Source: Streptosporangium sp. NBC_01495
Lineage (GTDB): Bacteria > Actinomycetota > Actinomycetes > Streptosporangiales > Streptosporangiaceae
Direction: 5' to 3'
Assembly: GCF_036250735.1 (NCBI RefSeq)
Contig: NZ_CP109430.1
Coordinates: 9,982,001 to 10,046,000 of the forward strand
DNA: 64,000 bases
Shown here: positions 1 through 7,396 of the stretch, piece by piece
Position numbering within the stretch: position 1 is the stretch's first letter
How the letters are laid out: each line of letters begins with the position of its first letter
The notes under the pieces: generated by a model
What the model was told of the DNA's origin: nothing
Database searches by the model: none
Seen by the model: the letters and a program-made list of their open reading frames with translations, nothing else
Program-made: the position numbers and the translations under genes

Positions 1-664
1 CCCACCTGTTCTGCACGCCCCCGGCACCGCCCGCGCCGGGCACGGGGGGCGCGCCGCGGTCGAAGGAGTCGGGCTCGGGCCGCGGCGGGGACGGCTGCGC
101 GGTGTAGCCGCGGCCGTATCCGCCGCCCTGCTCCCCCTGAGAGGGGGGCTGCGACGGCTCCGCGGGGGGTGACTCCTCGCCCTGCTGGTACGGGTAGGAG
201 AAAGGCTGCGCCTGTGGATAGTCGGTGGACGGCTGCGCGGCCTGGCCGCTCCCCGGATAGGGGTGCTGGAGCCCGGAACTCCCGTGGTGCTGGCCCTGAG
301 CGGGCTGTGCATAACCCTGCTGGGCCCCGCCCGCCTGTGTATAACCCGGCGGCTGGGCCTGGGGATAAGTGTCCTGACGGGGAGCGAGCCCGGACTCGGG
401 ACCCGCCGCGCTGGGGTCGACCATGACCGCCACCCGCATCGGGCGGCCGAACTCCTGGGAGAGCGCCTGACTGATAAGCGGACGAAGCTTACTTTCCAGG
501 ACATCTCTGGCGAAATCCGTGGGTGCGGCGAGCACCACGGTGTCGTTCATCAGGCCGAAGGGCCGGGTCATGTTGAGCCAGACCCGCTGCTGGGACGGGA
601 CGTTCTCGTTCAGGGAGTTCTCAAGGGCCCTCGCCCAGACCGCGTTGAGGTCTGTTCCATCCAT
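1..664 (-). CDS. dnaA: Chromosomal replication initiator protein DnaA, N-terminal part (runs off the window)
   Basis: DnaA binds DnaA boxes and opens the replication origin. The minus-strand frame starts at ATG 664 (MDGTDLNAVWARAL...) after a strong ribosome binding site (GGGAGGAGGGGAG) and stays open to base 1, giving 221 codons. Residues 1 to about 85 look like DnaA domain I, the DnaB/partner interaction domain (VWLNMTRPFGLMNDTVVLAA, then DFARDVLESKLRPLIS). The rest is a long Gln/Gly/Pro/Tyr-rich linker typical of actinomycete DnaA domain II. The AAA+ and DNA-binding domains lie outside the window. Divergence from rpmH across a DnaA-box-rich gap is the standard actinobacterial arrangement and suggests autoregulation. 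The 3' end is missing only because of the window edge. Confidence 0.93.
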   Translation of the reverse strand, partial: MDGTDLNAVWARALENSLNENVPSQQRVWLNMTRPFGLMNDTVVLAAPTDFARDVLESKLRPLISQALSQEFGRPMRVAVMVDPSAAGPESGLAPRQDTYPQAQPPGYTQAGGAQQGYAQPAQGQHHGSSGLQHPYPGSGQAAQPSTDYPQAQPFSYPYQQGEESPPAEPSQPPSQGEQGGGYGRGYTAQPSPPRPEPDSFDRGAPPVPGAGGAGGVQNRW

Positions 665-1196
665 GATCCGGCTCCCCTCCTCCCGACGCGGCCCCGCTGG
701 CCTACCGCGATCTGTTTATCCACAATGGTGGCCGCCGGGCGCACCGGATCTCGTCGTTGTCCACATGCAGGGAGTCCCGTGGCCCCTTCGTGGGCGCCAT
801 ACGAAATCCACATCGAATCCACAGGCTGTGCACAGCCTGTTACCTGCGGTCCGACGCGTCCTCGCAGCGGAGAGAGGGTCTGGAAGGGCCGACAGTAGCC
901 CTGTCCACAGCTGTGTACAAGACGTTGTCCACAGCCTAGTGGCGTACGAGGGGGACGGAGTGCACATCCTGTGGACGGCGAGGCGCCGGTGGATAACGTG
1001 CCTGTGGAAACGTGGATAACCTGTGTGTGCGTGCTTCGGGGACACTCTCCGGTTTGACCTGGGACACGCCTGACCCGTAACGTACGACGGTCGGCTTGCC
1101 ACGCGGCGGCTATTTCGCATGCCCCGCATCCGGTAAGCCAGCCACTGTCGAGCGTCCCCATGTGCTGGGGATGCGTCTTGAGCCTGGAGCCCACTC
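665..1196. promoter_or_regulatory. dnaA-rpmH intergenic region with dense DnaA-box cluster
   Basis: This 532-bp gap has three exact DnaA boxes: TTATCCACA at 716-724, TTGTCCACA at 757-765 and TTGTCCACA at 925-933. One-mismatch boxes lie at 901-909 (CTGTCCACA), 912-920 (reverse of TTGTACACA), 988-996 (reverse of TTATCCACC) and 1011-1019 (reverse of TTATCCACG). More degenerate matches lie near 804-812 and 970-978. It must hold the divergent promoters of dnaA and rpmH. In Streptomyces and mycobacteria the functional oriC is the dnaA-dnaN gap, which is outside this window. The cluster here is therefore most simply a DnaA autoregulatory region, possibly an origin-accessory region. Confidence 0.75.
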
Positions 1197-1334
1197 GTGA
1201 GCAAGCGTACTTTCCAGCCGAACAACCGCCGTCGTGCGAAGACCCACGGCTTCCGGCTCCGCATGCGCACCCGCGCCGGCCGCGCCATCCTTGCCGCTCG
1301 CCGTCGCAAGGGCCGCGCCGAGATCTCCGCCTGA
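1197..1334 (+). CDS. rpmH: 50S ribosomal protein L34
   Basis: L34 is a small basic protein of the large ribosomal subunit. The 45-codon frame starts at GTG 1197, read as [20 protein letters not shown], and ends in a basic [11 protein letters not shown] tail. This is the L34 signature at the usual length (44-47 aa). A GGAG element about 8 nt upstream (near 1186) supports the GTG start. It is the first gene of the rpmH-rnpA-yidD-yidC-khpB-rsmG series diverging from dnaA, the most conserved gene order near bacterial origins. The frame was read directly because the gene is short and does not begin with ATG. Confidence 0.95.
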   Translation: MSKRTFQPNNRRRAKTHGFRLRMRTRAGRAILAARRRKGRAEISA

Positions 1335-1373
1335 CGCATCCGTTGTGCCCGGTCCGCCGGGCCTAGGCAGTAG

Positions 1374-1415
1374 CGCCCGTCGCCCGCCGGCATCGCTGTC
1401 GGCGGGCGACGGGCG
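1374..1415 (+). terminator. Strong 16-bp hairpin between rpmH and rnpA
   Basis: A perfect inverted repeat with arms 1374-1389 (CGCCCGTCGCCCGCCG) and 1400-1415 and a 10-nt loop. No T-run follows it. It probably acts as an attenuator, processing signal or mRNA stabiliser that lets rpmH be expressed far above rnpA. Confidence 0.6.
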
Positions 1416-1443
1416 TACCTGCCCAGGGTGACCAAGATCTCTC

Positions 1444-1818
1444 GTGCTGCCGTCCGGGTCCCGCATGCGCCGGGGCGACGAGTTCGCCGGCGCGATCAGA
1501 AGGGGAAGCCGAGTAGGCCGCCCCACCCTGGTCGCGCACTTCGGCATGCGCTCTGACAGGGATACTCCCCCCCTGGTTGGATTCGTGGTGAGCCGTGCCG
1601 TAGGAGGCGCGGTCATCAGAAATCGGGTTAAACGTCAGTTGAGACACCTCATGCGAGACCGTCTCGACCGGCTTCCGAGAGGTAGCCTGCTGGTTGTACG
1701 CGCCAATCCACCGGCCGCGTCCGCGCGAAGCGAGCGCATTGCCGCCGAACTCGACGTCGCGCTGGATCGTTTACTCAGGCGGCTGGAGCCCCCCGGGGCT
1801 CGCATGGATGGGCGATGA
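1444..1818 (+). CDS. rnpA: Ribonuclease P protein component
   Basis: RnpA is the basic protein cofactor of RNase P, which cuts the 5' leader from pre-tRNA. The 124-residue product has the family core [20 protein letters not shown] around residues 46-65, including the RNR motif (RNRVKRQLR), and a basic N-terminus ([16 protein letters not shown]). Length is normal for the family (110-130 aa). Translation starts at GTG 1444. The stop overlaps the yidD start (ATGATGA at 1815), so the two are probably translationally coupled. Confidence 0.95.
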   Translation: MLPSGSRMRRGDEFAGAIRRGSRVGRPTLVAHFGMRSDRDTPPLVGFVVSRAVGGAVIRNRVKRQLRHLMRDRLDRLPRGSLLVVRANPPAASARSERIAAELDVALDRLLRRLEPPGARMDGR

Positions 1819-2096
1819 TGACGGCGCAGCAGACCGCTGGAATTTCTCCGGCTGCCAGGATCCTGATGGCTCCGATCCGGTTCTACCGGGCCTTCGTGAG
1901 CCCTCTGCTGGGTCCCCGTTGCCGCTTCCACCCCTCGTGCAGTGCCTACGGCCTCGAAGCCGTGGCCGTTCACGGCGCGCTGCGCGGCACATGGTTGACG
2001 ATCCGGAGAATCGGGCGTTGCCACCCATTCCATCCCGGAGGCTTTGACCCGGTGCCCCCGCGCCCGGGCCGGTCCGACGAAACGCAAGGGAGCTAG
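1815..2096 (+). CDS. yidD: Membrane protein insertion efficiency factor YidD
   Basis: YidD is a small membrane-associated protein that assists YidC in inserting proteins. The 93-residue product contains the family core [20 protein letters not shown] around residues 23-42, then [12 protein letters not shown] and [17 protein letters not shown]. This gives the conserved Cys and His positions of DUF37/YidD. The start overlaps the rnpA stop by 4 bp, and yidC follows 4 bp after its stop. The C-terminal tail is slightly long but within family variation. Confidence 0.93.
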   Translation: MMTAQQTAGISPAARILMAPIRFYRAFVSPLLGPRCRFHPSCSAYGLEAVAVHGALRGTWLTIRRIGRCHPFHPGGFDPVPPRPGRSDETQGS

Positions 2097-2100
2097 CTCG

Positions 2101-3048
2101 GTGGAGCTGTCCTGGCTGAACTGGCTGTACACAGCCGTCGCCCAAGTAATCACCTGGATTCACCAGGGCTACAGCACCTTCATCCCGAAGGACAACGGGC
2201 TCAACTGGGCGCTGACCATCATCACGCTCACCGTGCTGATGCGGCTGTTGATCTTCCCGCTCTTCCTCAAGCAGATGCGCTCGTCGAAGAAGATGCAGGA
2301 ACTCGCGCCCAAGGTCCAGGAGATCCGCAAGCGGTACAAGAACGACAAGCAGCGCATGAACCAGGAGGTCATGGCGCTGTACCAGGGACAGGGAGCCAAC
2401 CCGCTGGGTGGCTGCCTGCCGATCCTGGCGCAGTTCCCGATCTTCATCTCGATGTTCACCGTGCTGCAGGCCATGGCCGCGGGTCACGCCAAGTTCGGGA
2501 TGACGCAGGATCTCGTCAACAGCGCGCGGGCCGCGCACATCTTCGGCGCCCCGATCCCGGCGACGTTCTTCACGAGCTCGGCCGACATCATCAAGCTGGA
2601 CGCCGACCCGATCATCACCAAGGTCGTGCTCGCGATCTTCGTGGCGGTCAGCTCGCTGACGACCTTCCTCACCGTCCGGCAGAGCGTGACCCGCTCGATC
2701 GCCCAGATGCCGGACAACCCGATGGCGCAGCAGCAGAAGATCCTGATGTACGTCTCGCCGCTGTTCGCGATCTTCTCGCTGAACTTCCCCCTCGGTCTGA
2801 TCCTCTACTGGGTCACCACGAACCTCTGGACCCTCGGCCAGCAGCACTGGTTCTACAGCCGCAACCCCACCCCGGTGGTCGACGCCAAGGGCAACATCAC
2901 GACTCCCGAGCCCAAGCCGAGCCTGCTGAGCAAGGTCAAGAAGACCACCCCCGAGCCTGAGGCGCCGCCCGTACCGGAGGCCAAGGTGATCCGACAGCAG
3001 CCCACCCGCCAGCCCCGCAGCAAGCGGACCGGTAGCAAGAAGTCCTGA
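2101..3048 (+). CDS. yidC: Membrane protein insertase YidC
   Basis: YidC inserts and folds inner-membrane proteins, alone or with SecYEG. I place the start at GTG 2101, 8 nt after an AAGGGAG site, giving 315 aa. A longer frame from 2044 would overlap yidD and lacks a binding site. Hydrophobic segments lie at about 35-57, 103-128, 170-192 and 215-250. The conserved groove arginine is Arg48 in the first (TVLMRLLIFP). It is followed by a cytoplasmic hairpin rich in Lys/Arg (KKMQELAPKVQEIRKRY). The C-terminal tail is long, basic and Pro-rich (QQPTRQPRSKRTGSKKS), as in other Gram-positive YidC proteins, and may bind ribosomes. Confidence 0.95.
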   Translation: MELSWLNWLYTAVAQVITWIHQGYSTFIPKDNGLNWALTIITLTVLMRLLIFPLFLKQMRSSKKMQELAPKVQEIRKRYKNDKQRMNQEVMALYQGQGANPLGGCLPILAQFPIFISMFTVLQAMAAGHAKFGMTQDLVNSARAAHIFGAPIPATFFTSSADIIKLDADPIITKVVLAIFVAVSSLTTFLTVRQSVTRSIAQMPDNPMAQQQKILMYVSPLFAIFSLNFPLGLILYWVTTNLWTLGQQHWFYSRNPTPVVDAKGNITTPEPKPSLLSKVKKTTPEPEAPPVPEAKVIRQQPTRQPRSKRTGSKKS

Positions 3049-3083
3049 CGTCTCATCCCGACAGCACGAAGGAGTGGCCGGAC

Positions 3084-3587
3084 GTGACCGAGGCCGAGGC
3101 CGAGAAGGAGCCCGCGAAGGCGGCTCCCGATCTCGCCGCCCTGGAGCAGGAAGGCGAGATCGCGGCGGACTACGTCGAGGGTCTGCTCGACATCGCCGAC
3201 ATCGACGGTGACATCGACATGGATGTCGAAGGCGATCGCGCCGTGGTGTCGGTCGTCGATATCAAGGGCGGCGACCTGGTCGGCCCCAACGGCGAGATCC
3301 TGGAGGCCATCCAGGAGCTGACCCGCCTCGCGGTCCACCGCCAGACGGGTGAGCGGTCGCGCCTGATGCTCGACATCGGCGGCTACCGCGACCGTCGCCG
3401 GAGCGAGCTGAGCGAGCTCGGCACCAAGATCGCGGCGGACGTCAAACGGAACGGCGAGCCCAAGTCGCTGCAGCCGATGACCCCGTTCGAGCGGAAGATC
3501 GTGCATGACGCCGTCGCCGCGGCGGGCCTGCGGAGCGAGTCCGAGGGCGAGGAGCCCCGTCGTTTCGTGGTGGTCCTTCCCGTTTAG
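3084..3587 (+). CDS. khpB: RNA-binding protein KhpB/Jag (KH-R3H)
   Basis: The family, also called Jag or SpoIIIJ-associated protein, is a cytoplasmic RNA-binding protein linked to cell-envelope control. The 167-residue protein starts at GTG 3084 after GAAGGAG. It has a KH-like segment with a GxxG loop (LVGPNGEILEAIQEL, about 66-80) and a C-terminal R3H region (PMTPFERKIVHDAV, then RRFVVVLP). The acidic N-terminus (about 25 residues) appears disordered and replaces the usual Jag-N domain. It sits 35 bp after yidC in the conserved order. A rho-independent-type hairpin follows, so the rpmH-to-khpB transcript probably ends here. Confidence 0.93.
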   Translation: MTEAEAEKEPAKAAPDLAALEQEGEIAADYVEGLLDIADIDGDIDMDVEGDRAVVSVVDIKGGDLVGPNGEILEAIQELTRLAVHRQTGERSRLMLDIGGYRDRRRSELSELGTKIAADVKRNGEPKSLQPMTPFERKIVHDAVAAAGLRSESEGEEPRRFVVVLPV

Positions 3588-3616
3588 CACCCCTTAGCGC
3601 GCGGCACGGGCTGACA

Positions 3617-3656
3617 GAGGCCGCCGCCCCGGCTCCCCGGGGACGGCGGCCTTTCT
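3617..3656 (+). terminator. Rho-independent-type terminator after khpB
   Basis: GC-rich stem: 3619-3632 pairs with 3637-3651 (14 bp with one bulged A) around a 4-nt loop, followed by TTTCT. It stands 30 bp after the khpB stop. Confidence 0.75.
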
Positions 3657-3906
3657 CATGGTCTTCTTGTGGCCTTCTCATGACCTTCTCGCGGCCTTTC
3701 TCGCGGCCCGCCCACATGGCCGCCGCCTGCCCCGGCCCTCGCCCTCCCCCGATCTCGCCGTATACGCGTCGTACGGCGTCGTGGCTCCGCGCCCTACGAC
3801 CTACGACGGCGCCGTCAACCCCCGTGCTGTACGACGGCGTCGAAGCGGGCCGTTAGCCTTGAGACCGGCCTGACCCCGATATTTCCGAGGGAAGAGTGAG
3901 CGTCGA
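3657..3906. other. Intergenic region before rsmG
   Basis: With the terminator, the khpB-rsmG gap is 319 bp. The part after the hairpin contains short direct repeats of TACGACGGCG type (near 3770-3840) but no convincing gene. The rsmG promoter probably lies close to 3840-3895; I cannot assign its boxes. Confidence 0.4.
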
Positions 3907-4602
3907 GTGAGTGACCAGATCCCCGAACCGCCCGAGGTCGCGCGCGAGGTGTTCACCGGCGACGCCTGGGCGAGAGCGGAGGCCTTCGCGGAGCTGCTGG
4001 CCGGTCCCGGGGTGGTGCGCGGGCTGCTCGGCCCGCGGGAGGTACCGCGCATCTGGGACCGCCACCTGCTCAACTGCGCGGTGATCGCCGAGGTCGTGCC
4101 CGCCGACGTGCGCCTGGTCGACATCGGTTCCGGCGCCGGCCTGCCGGGCCTGGTCCTGGCGATCGTACGGCCCGACATCACCGTCACCCTCCTGGAGCCG
4201 CTCCTACGCAGAACGGTCTTCCTGGAGGAGTGCGTGGAGTCGTTGAAACTCGGCAACGTCGAGGTGCTGCGCGGCCGGGCCGAGGAGTTCGCGGGCCGGC
4301 GGGAGTTCGACGTCGCCTCCGCCCGCGCGGTGGCGCCGCTCGACCGCCTGCTGAAATGGTCGCTGCCCCTCCTGCGTGAGGGGGGTGAGCTGCTGGCCAT
4401 GAAGGGCGAGCGTGCCGCGGAGGAACTGGCGGACGCCGAGCCGCAATTGCGGTCGAGTGGGGTGCAAACCGCCGAGCTTACATCGGTCGGGCACGGTAAG
4501 GTCGAGCCGCCCGCAACTCTCATCCGGGTGGTCGCCGGTCGAGCTCCCGAAGGAGCGCGGAAGGCCTCTCGCCGGAAGGATCGTGCCTCGCGGGACAGGT
4601 AA
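3907..4602 (+). CDS. rsmG: 16S rRNA (guanine(527)-N(7))-methyltransferase RsmG
   Basis: RsmG (GidB) methylates G527 of 16S rRNA using S-adenosylmethionine; its loss gives low-level streptomycin resistance. The 231-residue product has the conserved RIWDRHLLNC motif at 48-57 and the SAM-binding loop DIGSGAGLPG at 72-81. RAVAPLDRLLKWSLPLL follows further on. The C-terminus is extended by a basic tail (RRKDRASRDR), common in actinomycetes. Start is GTG 3907, about 10 nt after a GAGGGAAGAG stretch. It lies directly before parA, as usual near origins. Confidence 0.95.
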   Translation: MSDQIPEPPEVAREVFTGDAWARAEAFAELLAGPGVVRGLLGPREVPRIWDRHLLNCAVIAEVVPADVRLVDIGSGAGLPGLVLAIVRPDITVTLLEPLLRRTVFLEECVESLKLGNVEVLRGRAEEFAGRREFDVASARAVAPLDRLLKWSLPLLREGGELLAMKGERAAEELADAEPQLRSSGVQTAELTSVGHGKVEPPATLIRVVAGRAPEGARKASRRKDRASRDR

Positions 4603-4799
4603 GCGCGAGGCCACCAGATAAACCGAGCAAAGCGAGTACGAGGCCAGTGAACGACCGTTCGAGTGCGATCACCAGCGCGAGGAGCGGTCTCGGCTGGCCC
4701 GAGGTTCCCGCCGTTTTGCCCCATGGACGCCTTTCCGGTCTGGGCTGGCCGGCACCGGCTCCCGGCGCCGTAGTCAGGCCGGTTGAAAGGAAGACGACC

Positions 4800-5726
4800 G
4801 TGACCCAGACCCCCCTTAACCCCGGCGACTCGCCGCTGGTACGAGAGGCACTCAGCTCAGTGGTTTCACGTGAAACATCGGCCCAGAAGACCGCCGCCGC
4901 TCCCGGAGGTTCCGCCGGAGTCCGGGATGGAGACTGGCCTCGCCCTGCCAAAACCCGGATTTTCACCGTCGCCAACCAGAAGGGCGGCGTCGGCAAGACC
5001 ACCACGTCGGTCAACCTGGCGGCGGCGCTGTCCATGCACGGCCAGCGGGTGCTCGTGGTCGACCTCGACCCCCAGGGCAACGCATCGACGGCCCTGGCCG
5101 TCGAGCACCGCGGTGACGTACCGGACATGTACAAGGTGCTCGTGGAGGACCTGCCGCTCGCGGAGGCCGTGAAGGAGGTCCCGGACATGCCGGGCCTCTA
5201 CTGCGCCCCCGCCACGATCGACCTGGCCGGCGCCGAGATCGAGCTGGTCTCCATGGTCGCCCGCGAGGCCCGCCTGCAGCGCGCGCTGACCGCCTACGAC
5301 GCCGTCGAGTTCGACTACATCCTCATCGACTGCCCTCCCTCGCTCGGCCTGCTGACGGTCAACGCGCTGATGGCCGCGAACGAGCTGCTGATCCCCATCC
5401 AGTGCGAGTACTACGCGCTGGAAGGTCTTGGCCAGCTGCTGAGGAACGTGGATCTGGTCCGCGCGCACCTGAACCCCACGCTTGACCTCTCCACCATCCT
5501 CATGACGATGTACGACGGGCGCACCCGGCTCGCCTCTCAGGTCGCCGACGAGGTCCGTTCCCACTTCGGCGCGACGGTGTTGAGCACGCTGATCCCCCGA
5601 AGCGTGCGCGTCTCCGAGGCACCGAGTTACGGTCAGTCGGTCATGACGTACGACCCGGGCTCCAGCGGCGCGATGGCCTACATGGACGCCGCCCGCGAGA
5701 TCGCCTATCGCGGTGCGGCCGTATGA
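4800..5726 (+). CDS. parA: Chromosome partitioning ATPase ParA (Soj)
   Basis: ParA is the Walker-type ATPase that drives segregation of ParB-parS complexes and, in sporulating actinomycetes, organises septation. From GTG 4800, preceded by GAAAGGAAG, the protein is 308 aa. A frame open from 4647 has no binding site and is not favoured. Deviant Walker A KGGVGKTT is at 61-68, followed by VVDLDPQGNAS and DYILIDCPPSLGLLT. The first 50 residues are a variable extension. A parS site (4863-4876) lies within the coding sequence and encodes VVSRET. parB begins 71 bp downstream. Confidence 0.95.
   Translation: MTQTPLNPGDSPLVREALSSVVSRETSAQKTAAAPGGSAGVRDGDWPRPAKTRIFTVANQKGGVGKTTTSVNLAAALSMHGQRVLVVDLDPQGNASTALAVEHRGDVPDMYKVLVEDLPLAEAVKEVPDMPGLYCAPATIDLAGAEIELVSMVAREARLQRALTAYDAVEFDYILIDCPPSLGLLTVNALMAANELLIPIQCEYYALEGLGQLLRNVDLVRAHLNPTLDLSTILMTMYDGRTRLASQVADEVRSHFGATVLSTLIPRSVRVSEAPSYGQSVMTYDPGSSGAMAYMDAAREIAYRGAAV
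4863..4876. promoter_or_regulatory. parS site 1, inside parA
   Basis: Exact palindrome GTTTCACGTGAAAC, the actinobacterial parS core bound by ParB. It lies in codons 22-26 of parA. Confidence 0.93.
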
Positions 5727-5797
5727 GCACCGGGAAGCCCGTGGCCGCGGCCACGGGTATGTCAGTGAGTGCGACACCTTGAGTCTCGGGAGGGGCA

Positions 5798-6781
5798 GTG
5801 AGTAAGCAGCCGAGAGGGCTGGGCAGGGGGCTGGGGGCGCTCATCCCGACAGGTCCGGCCGTCGTCACGGAAACGCCCGTGTCGATGACCGTGACCATGG
5901 CCGCCCCGGAGCCGGTGGTGGTGCCGGAGCAGCCCGGCCCCGCGCCGGTCGCGGGCGCCTACTTCCTTGAGATCCCCGTCGACGACATCGCGCCCAACCC
6001 GCGCCAGCCGCGCGACATCTTCGACGAGGAGGCCCTGAAGGAACTGGCCACCTCGATCGGTGAGGTCGGCCTGCTCCAGCCGATTGTGGTGCGCGCCACG
6101 GGCGAGGGACGCTATGAGCTGATCATGGGCGAGCGCCGCTGGCGCGCTTCCAAGGCCGCCGGGCTCTCCGAGATCCCCGCGATCGTGCGGGAGACCCAGG
6201 AGGACAAGCTCCTGCTCGACGCGCTCATCGAGAACCTCCAGCGCGAGCAGCTCAACGCCCTGGAGGAGGCGGCGGCCTACCAGCAACTGCTTGACGATTT
6301 CGGCGCGACCCACGAGCAGCTCGCCACCCGCATCGGTCGTTCCCGATCGCACGTGACCAACACGGTGCGCCTGCTGAAGTTGCCGCCCGGTGTGCAGCGC
6401 AAGGTCGCGGCCGGAACGATCAGCGCGGGCCATGCCCGAGCCCTGCTCCGCCTGGACGACCCCGCCGCCCAGGAACACCTCGCCAACCGGATCTCGGCCG
6501 AGCTGCTGTCGGTCCGCGCGGTCGAGGAGATCGTCGCTGTGGGCGACGCCAGGGCCGCTCCGGACGCGGCCCCCGCTCCGCGTGCTCCCCGGGCGAAGCC
6601 CGACGAGGAGCCCGCCCTTCGGCATCTGGCCGACCGCCTCTCCGACCGCTTCGAGACCCGGGTGAAGGTCGACTTCGGCCGTCGCAAGGGGCGCATCGTG
6701 GTGGAGTTCGCGACCATCGACGATCTGGAGCGCATCATCGGCACGATGGCTCCGGGGTCGCTGCAGGCGATGGAAGGATGA
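5798..6781 (+). CDS. parB: Chromosome partitioning protein ParB
   Basis: ParB is the CTP-dependent clamp that loads at parS and spreads to form the centromere complex. The 327-residue protein begins MSKQPRGLGRGLGALIP at GTG 5798 after GGGAGGGGC. The basic N-terminus, which contacts ParA, is typical. The ParB/Srx CTP-binding motif GERRWRA is at 111-117. The helix-turn-helix that reads parS spans about 171-195 (HEQLATRIGRSRSHVTNTVR). The C-terminal dimerisation region (VKVDFGRRKGRIVVEF) follows a Pro/Ala linker. It is cotranscribed with parA and followed by a 66-bp palindrome centred on parS. Confidence 0.95.
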   Translation: MSKQPRGLGRGLGALIPTGPAVVTETPVSMTVTMAAPEPVVVPEQPGPAPVAGAYFLEIPVDDIAPNPRQPRDIFDEEALKELATSIGEVGLLQPIVVRATGEGRYELIMGERRWRASKAAGLSEIPAIVRETQEDKLLLDALIENLQREQLNALEEAAAYQQLLDDFGATHEQLATRIGRSRSHVTNTVRLLKLPPGVQRKVAAGTISAGHARALLRLDDPAAQEHLANRISAELLSVRAVEEIVAVGDARAAPDAAPAPRAPRAKPDEEPALRHLADRLSDRFETRVKVDFGRRKGRIVVEFATIDDLERIIGTMAPGSLQAMEG

Positions 6782-6914
6782 TCTCACCGGCTCCGGAGGC
6801 CCGTGAACGCGGGCCCGTGGCGCACCCCGCCGAGCCGGTGAATCTCCCCCGAGGCCCCTTCCGGGGTGGCTGCCTTCCGGGATGACCCCCGGCGGCCGGC
6901 CTTCCCGGACGGTT

Positions 6915-6980
6915 CCCCGGATACGAAGAGCGGCCTCCCTGTTTCACGTGAAACAGGGAGGCCGCTCTTCGTATCCGGGG
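6915..6980. repeat. Perfect 66-bp palindrome centred on a parS site
   Basis: The 33-nt arm 6915-6947 is the exact reverse complement of 6948-6980 with no spacer. The central 14 bp (6941-6954) are the parS core GTTTCACGTGAAAC. As RNA it would form a long hairpin behind parB and so could terminate transcription. As DNA it is ParB's target. No T-run follows on either side. Confidence 0.95.
6941..6954. promoter_or_regulatory. parS site 2, behind parB
   Basis: Exact GTTTCACGTGAAAC at the centre of the 66-bp palindrome. Confidence 0.93.
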
Positions 6981-7396
6981 CCAGGTAGACCGTTCTCGCT
7001 CTGGTAGCACGACTCTCAGCTTTGGCGGCACCGTCGCTTCCCGTTCGCCCCCCTGTGCTCGCCTTACGGCGTTGCGATGATCGAAGGGCCCCGTACCTTC
7101 CGGCGCGCCTCGTGGGTACGCGTGCACGGTCTCAGGGCCGTATGTCCGGTGTATGACGCGACTGCAGTGAAGGGAGGGGAGAGACGCCGGGAGAGGGGAG
7201 GCGCCGTGCCCCGTGCTCCAGCGGCGAGGGGCTTTTTGCGAGGCGCCTCGCGACCCACACCGTGTGGCGGCTGGTCAAGCGAGAACGCCGAGCCTCCGGG
7301 CGGGACCGTCGAGCGAGCGTCAACCGCGCCGATCTCAAGCCCCACCGCCCTCGACCCCAGCGTGGCGCAAGCCTCCAGCTGTGCAAGCCTTAGGAG

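Larger units (their letters stand above)
6782..7396. other. Gap between parB and XRE regulator
   Basis: This 615-bp non-coding gap holds the parS-centred palindrome (6915-6980) and, just before it, a weaker inverted pair (CACCGGCTC near 6785 and GAGCCGGTG near 6833) that could aid termination of parB. I find no plausible gene or tRNA in the remaining 7000-7396; the promoter of the XRE gene should be in its last 100 bp. Confidence 0.5.

Noticed and set aside
4647-4799. N-terminal extension of ParA from ATG 4647
   Set aside because: No binding site precedes it, the extra 51 residues are Pro/Gly/Ala-rich, and GTG 4800 has a good GAAAGGAAG site.
6915-6980. Attachment site or transposon end
   Set aside because: The palindrome is centred on a full parS and lies behind parB; no integrase or transposase is near.
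6990-7390. Possible gene before the XRE regulator
   Set aside because: Several frames are open, but none shows a binding site with a sensible start or any recognisable protein pattern.
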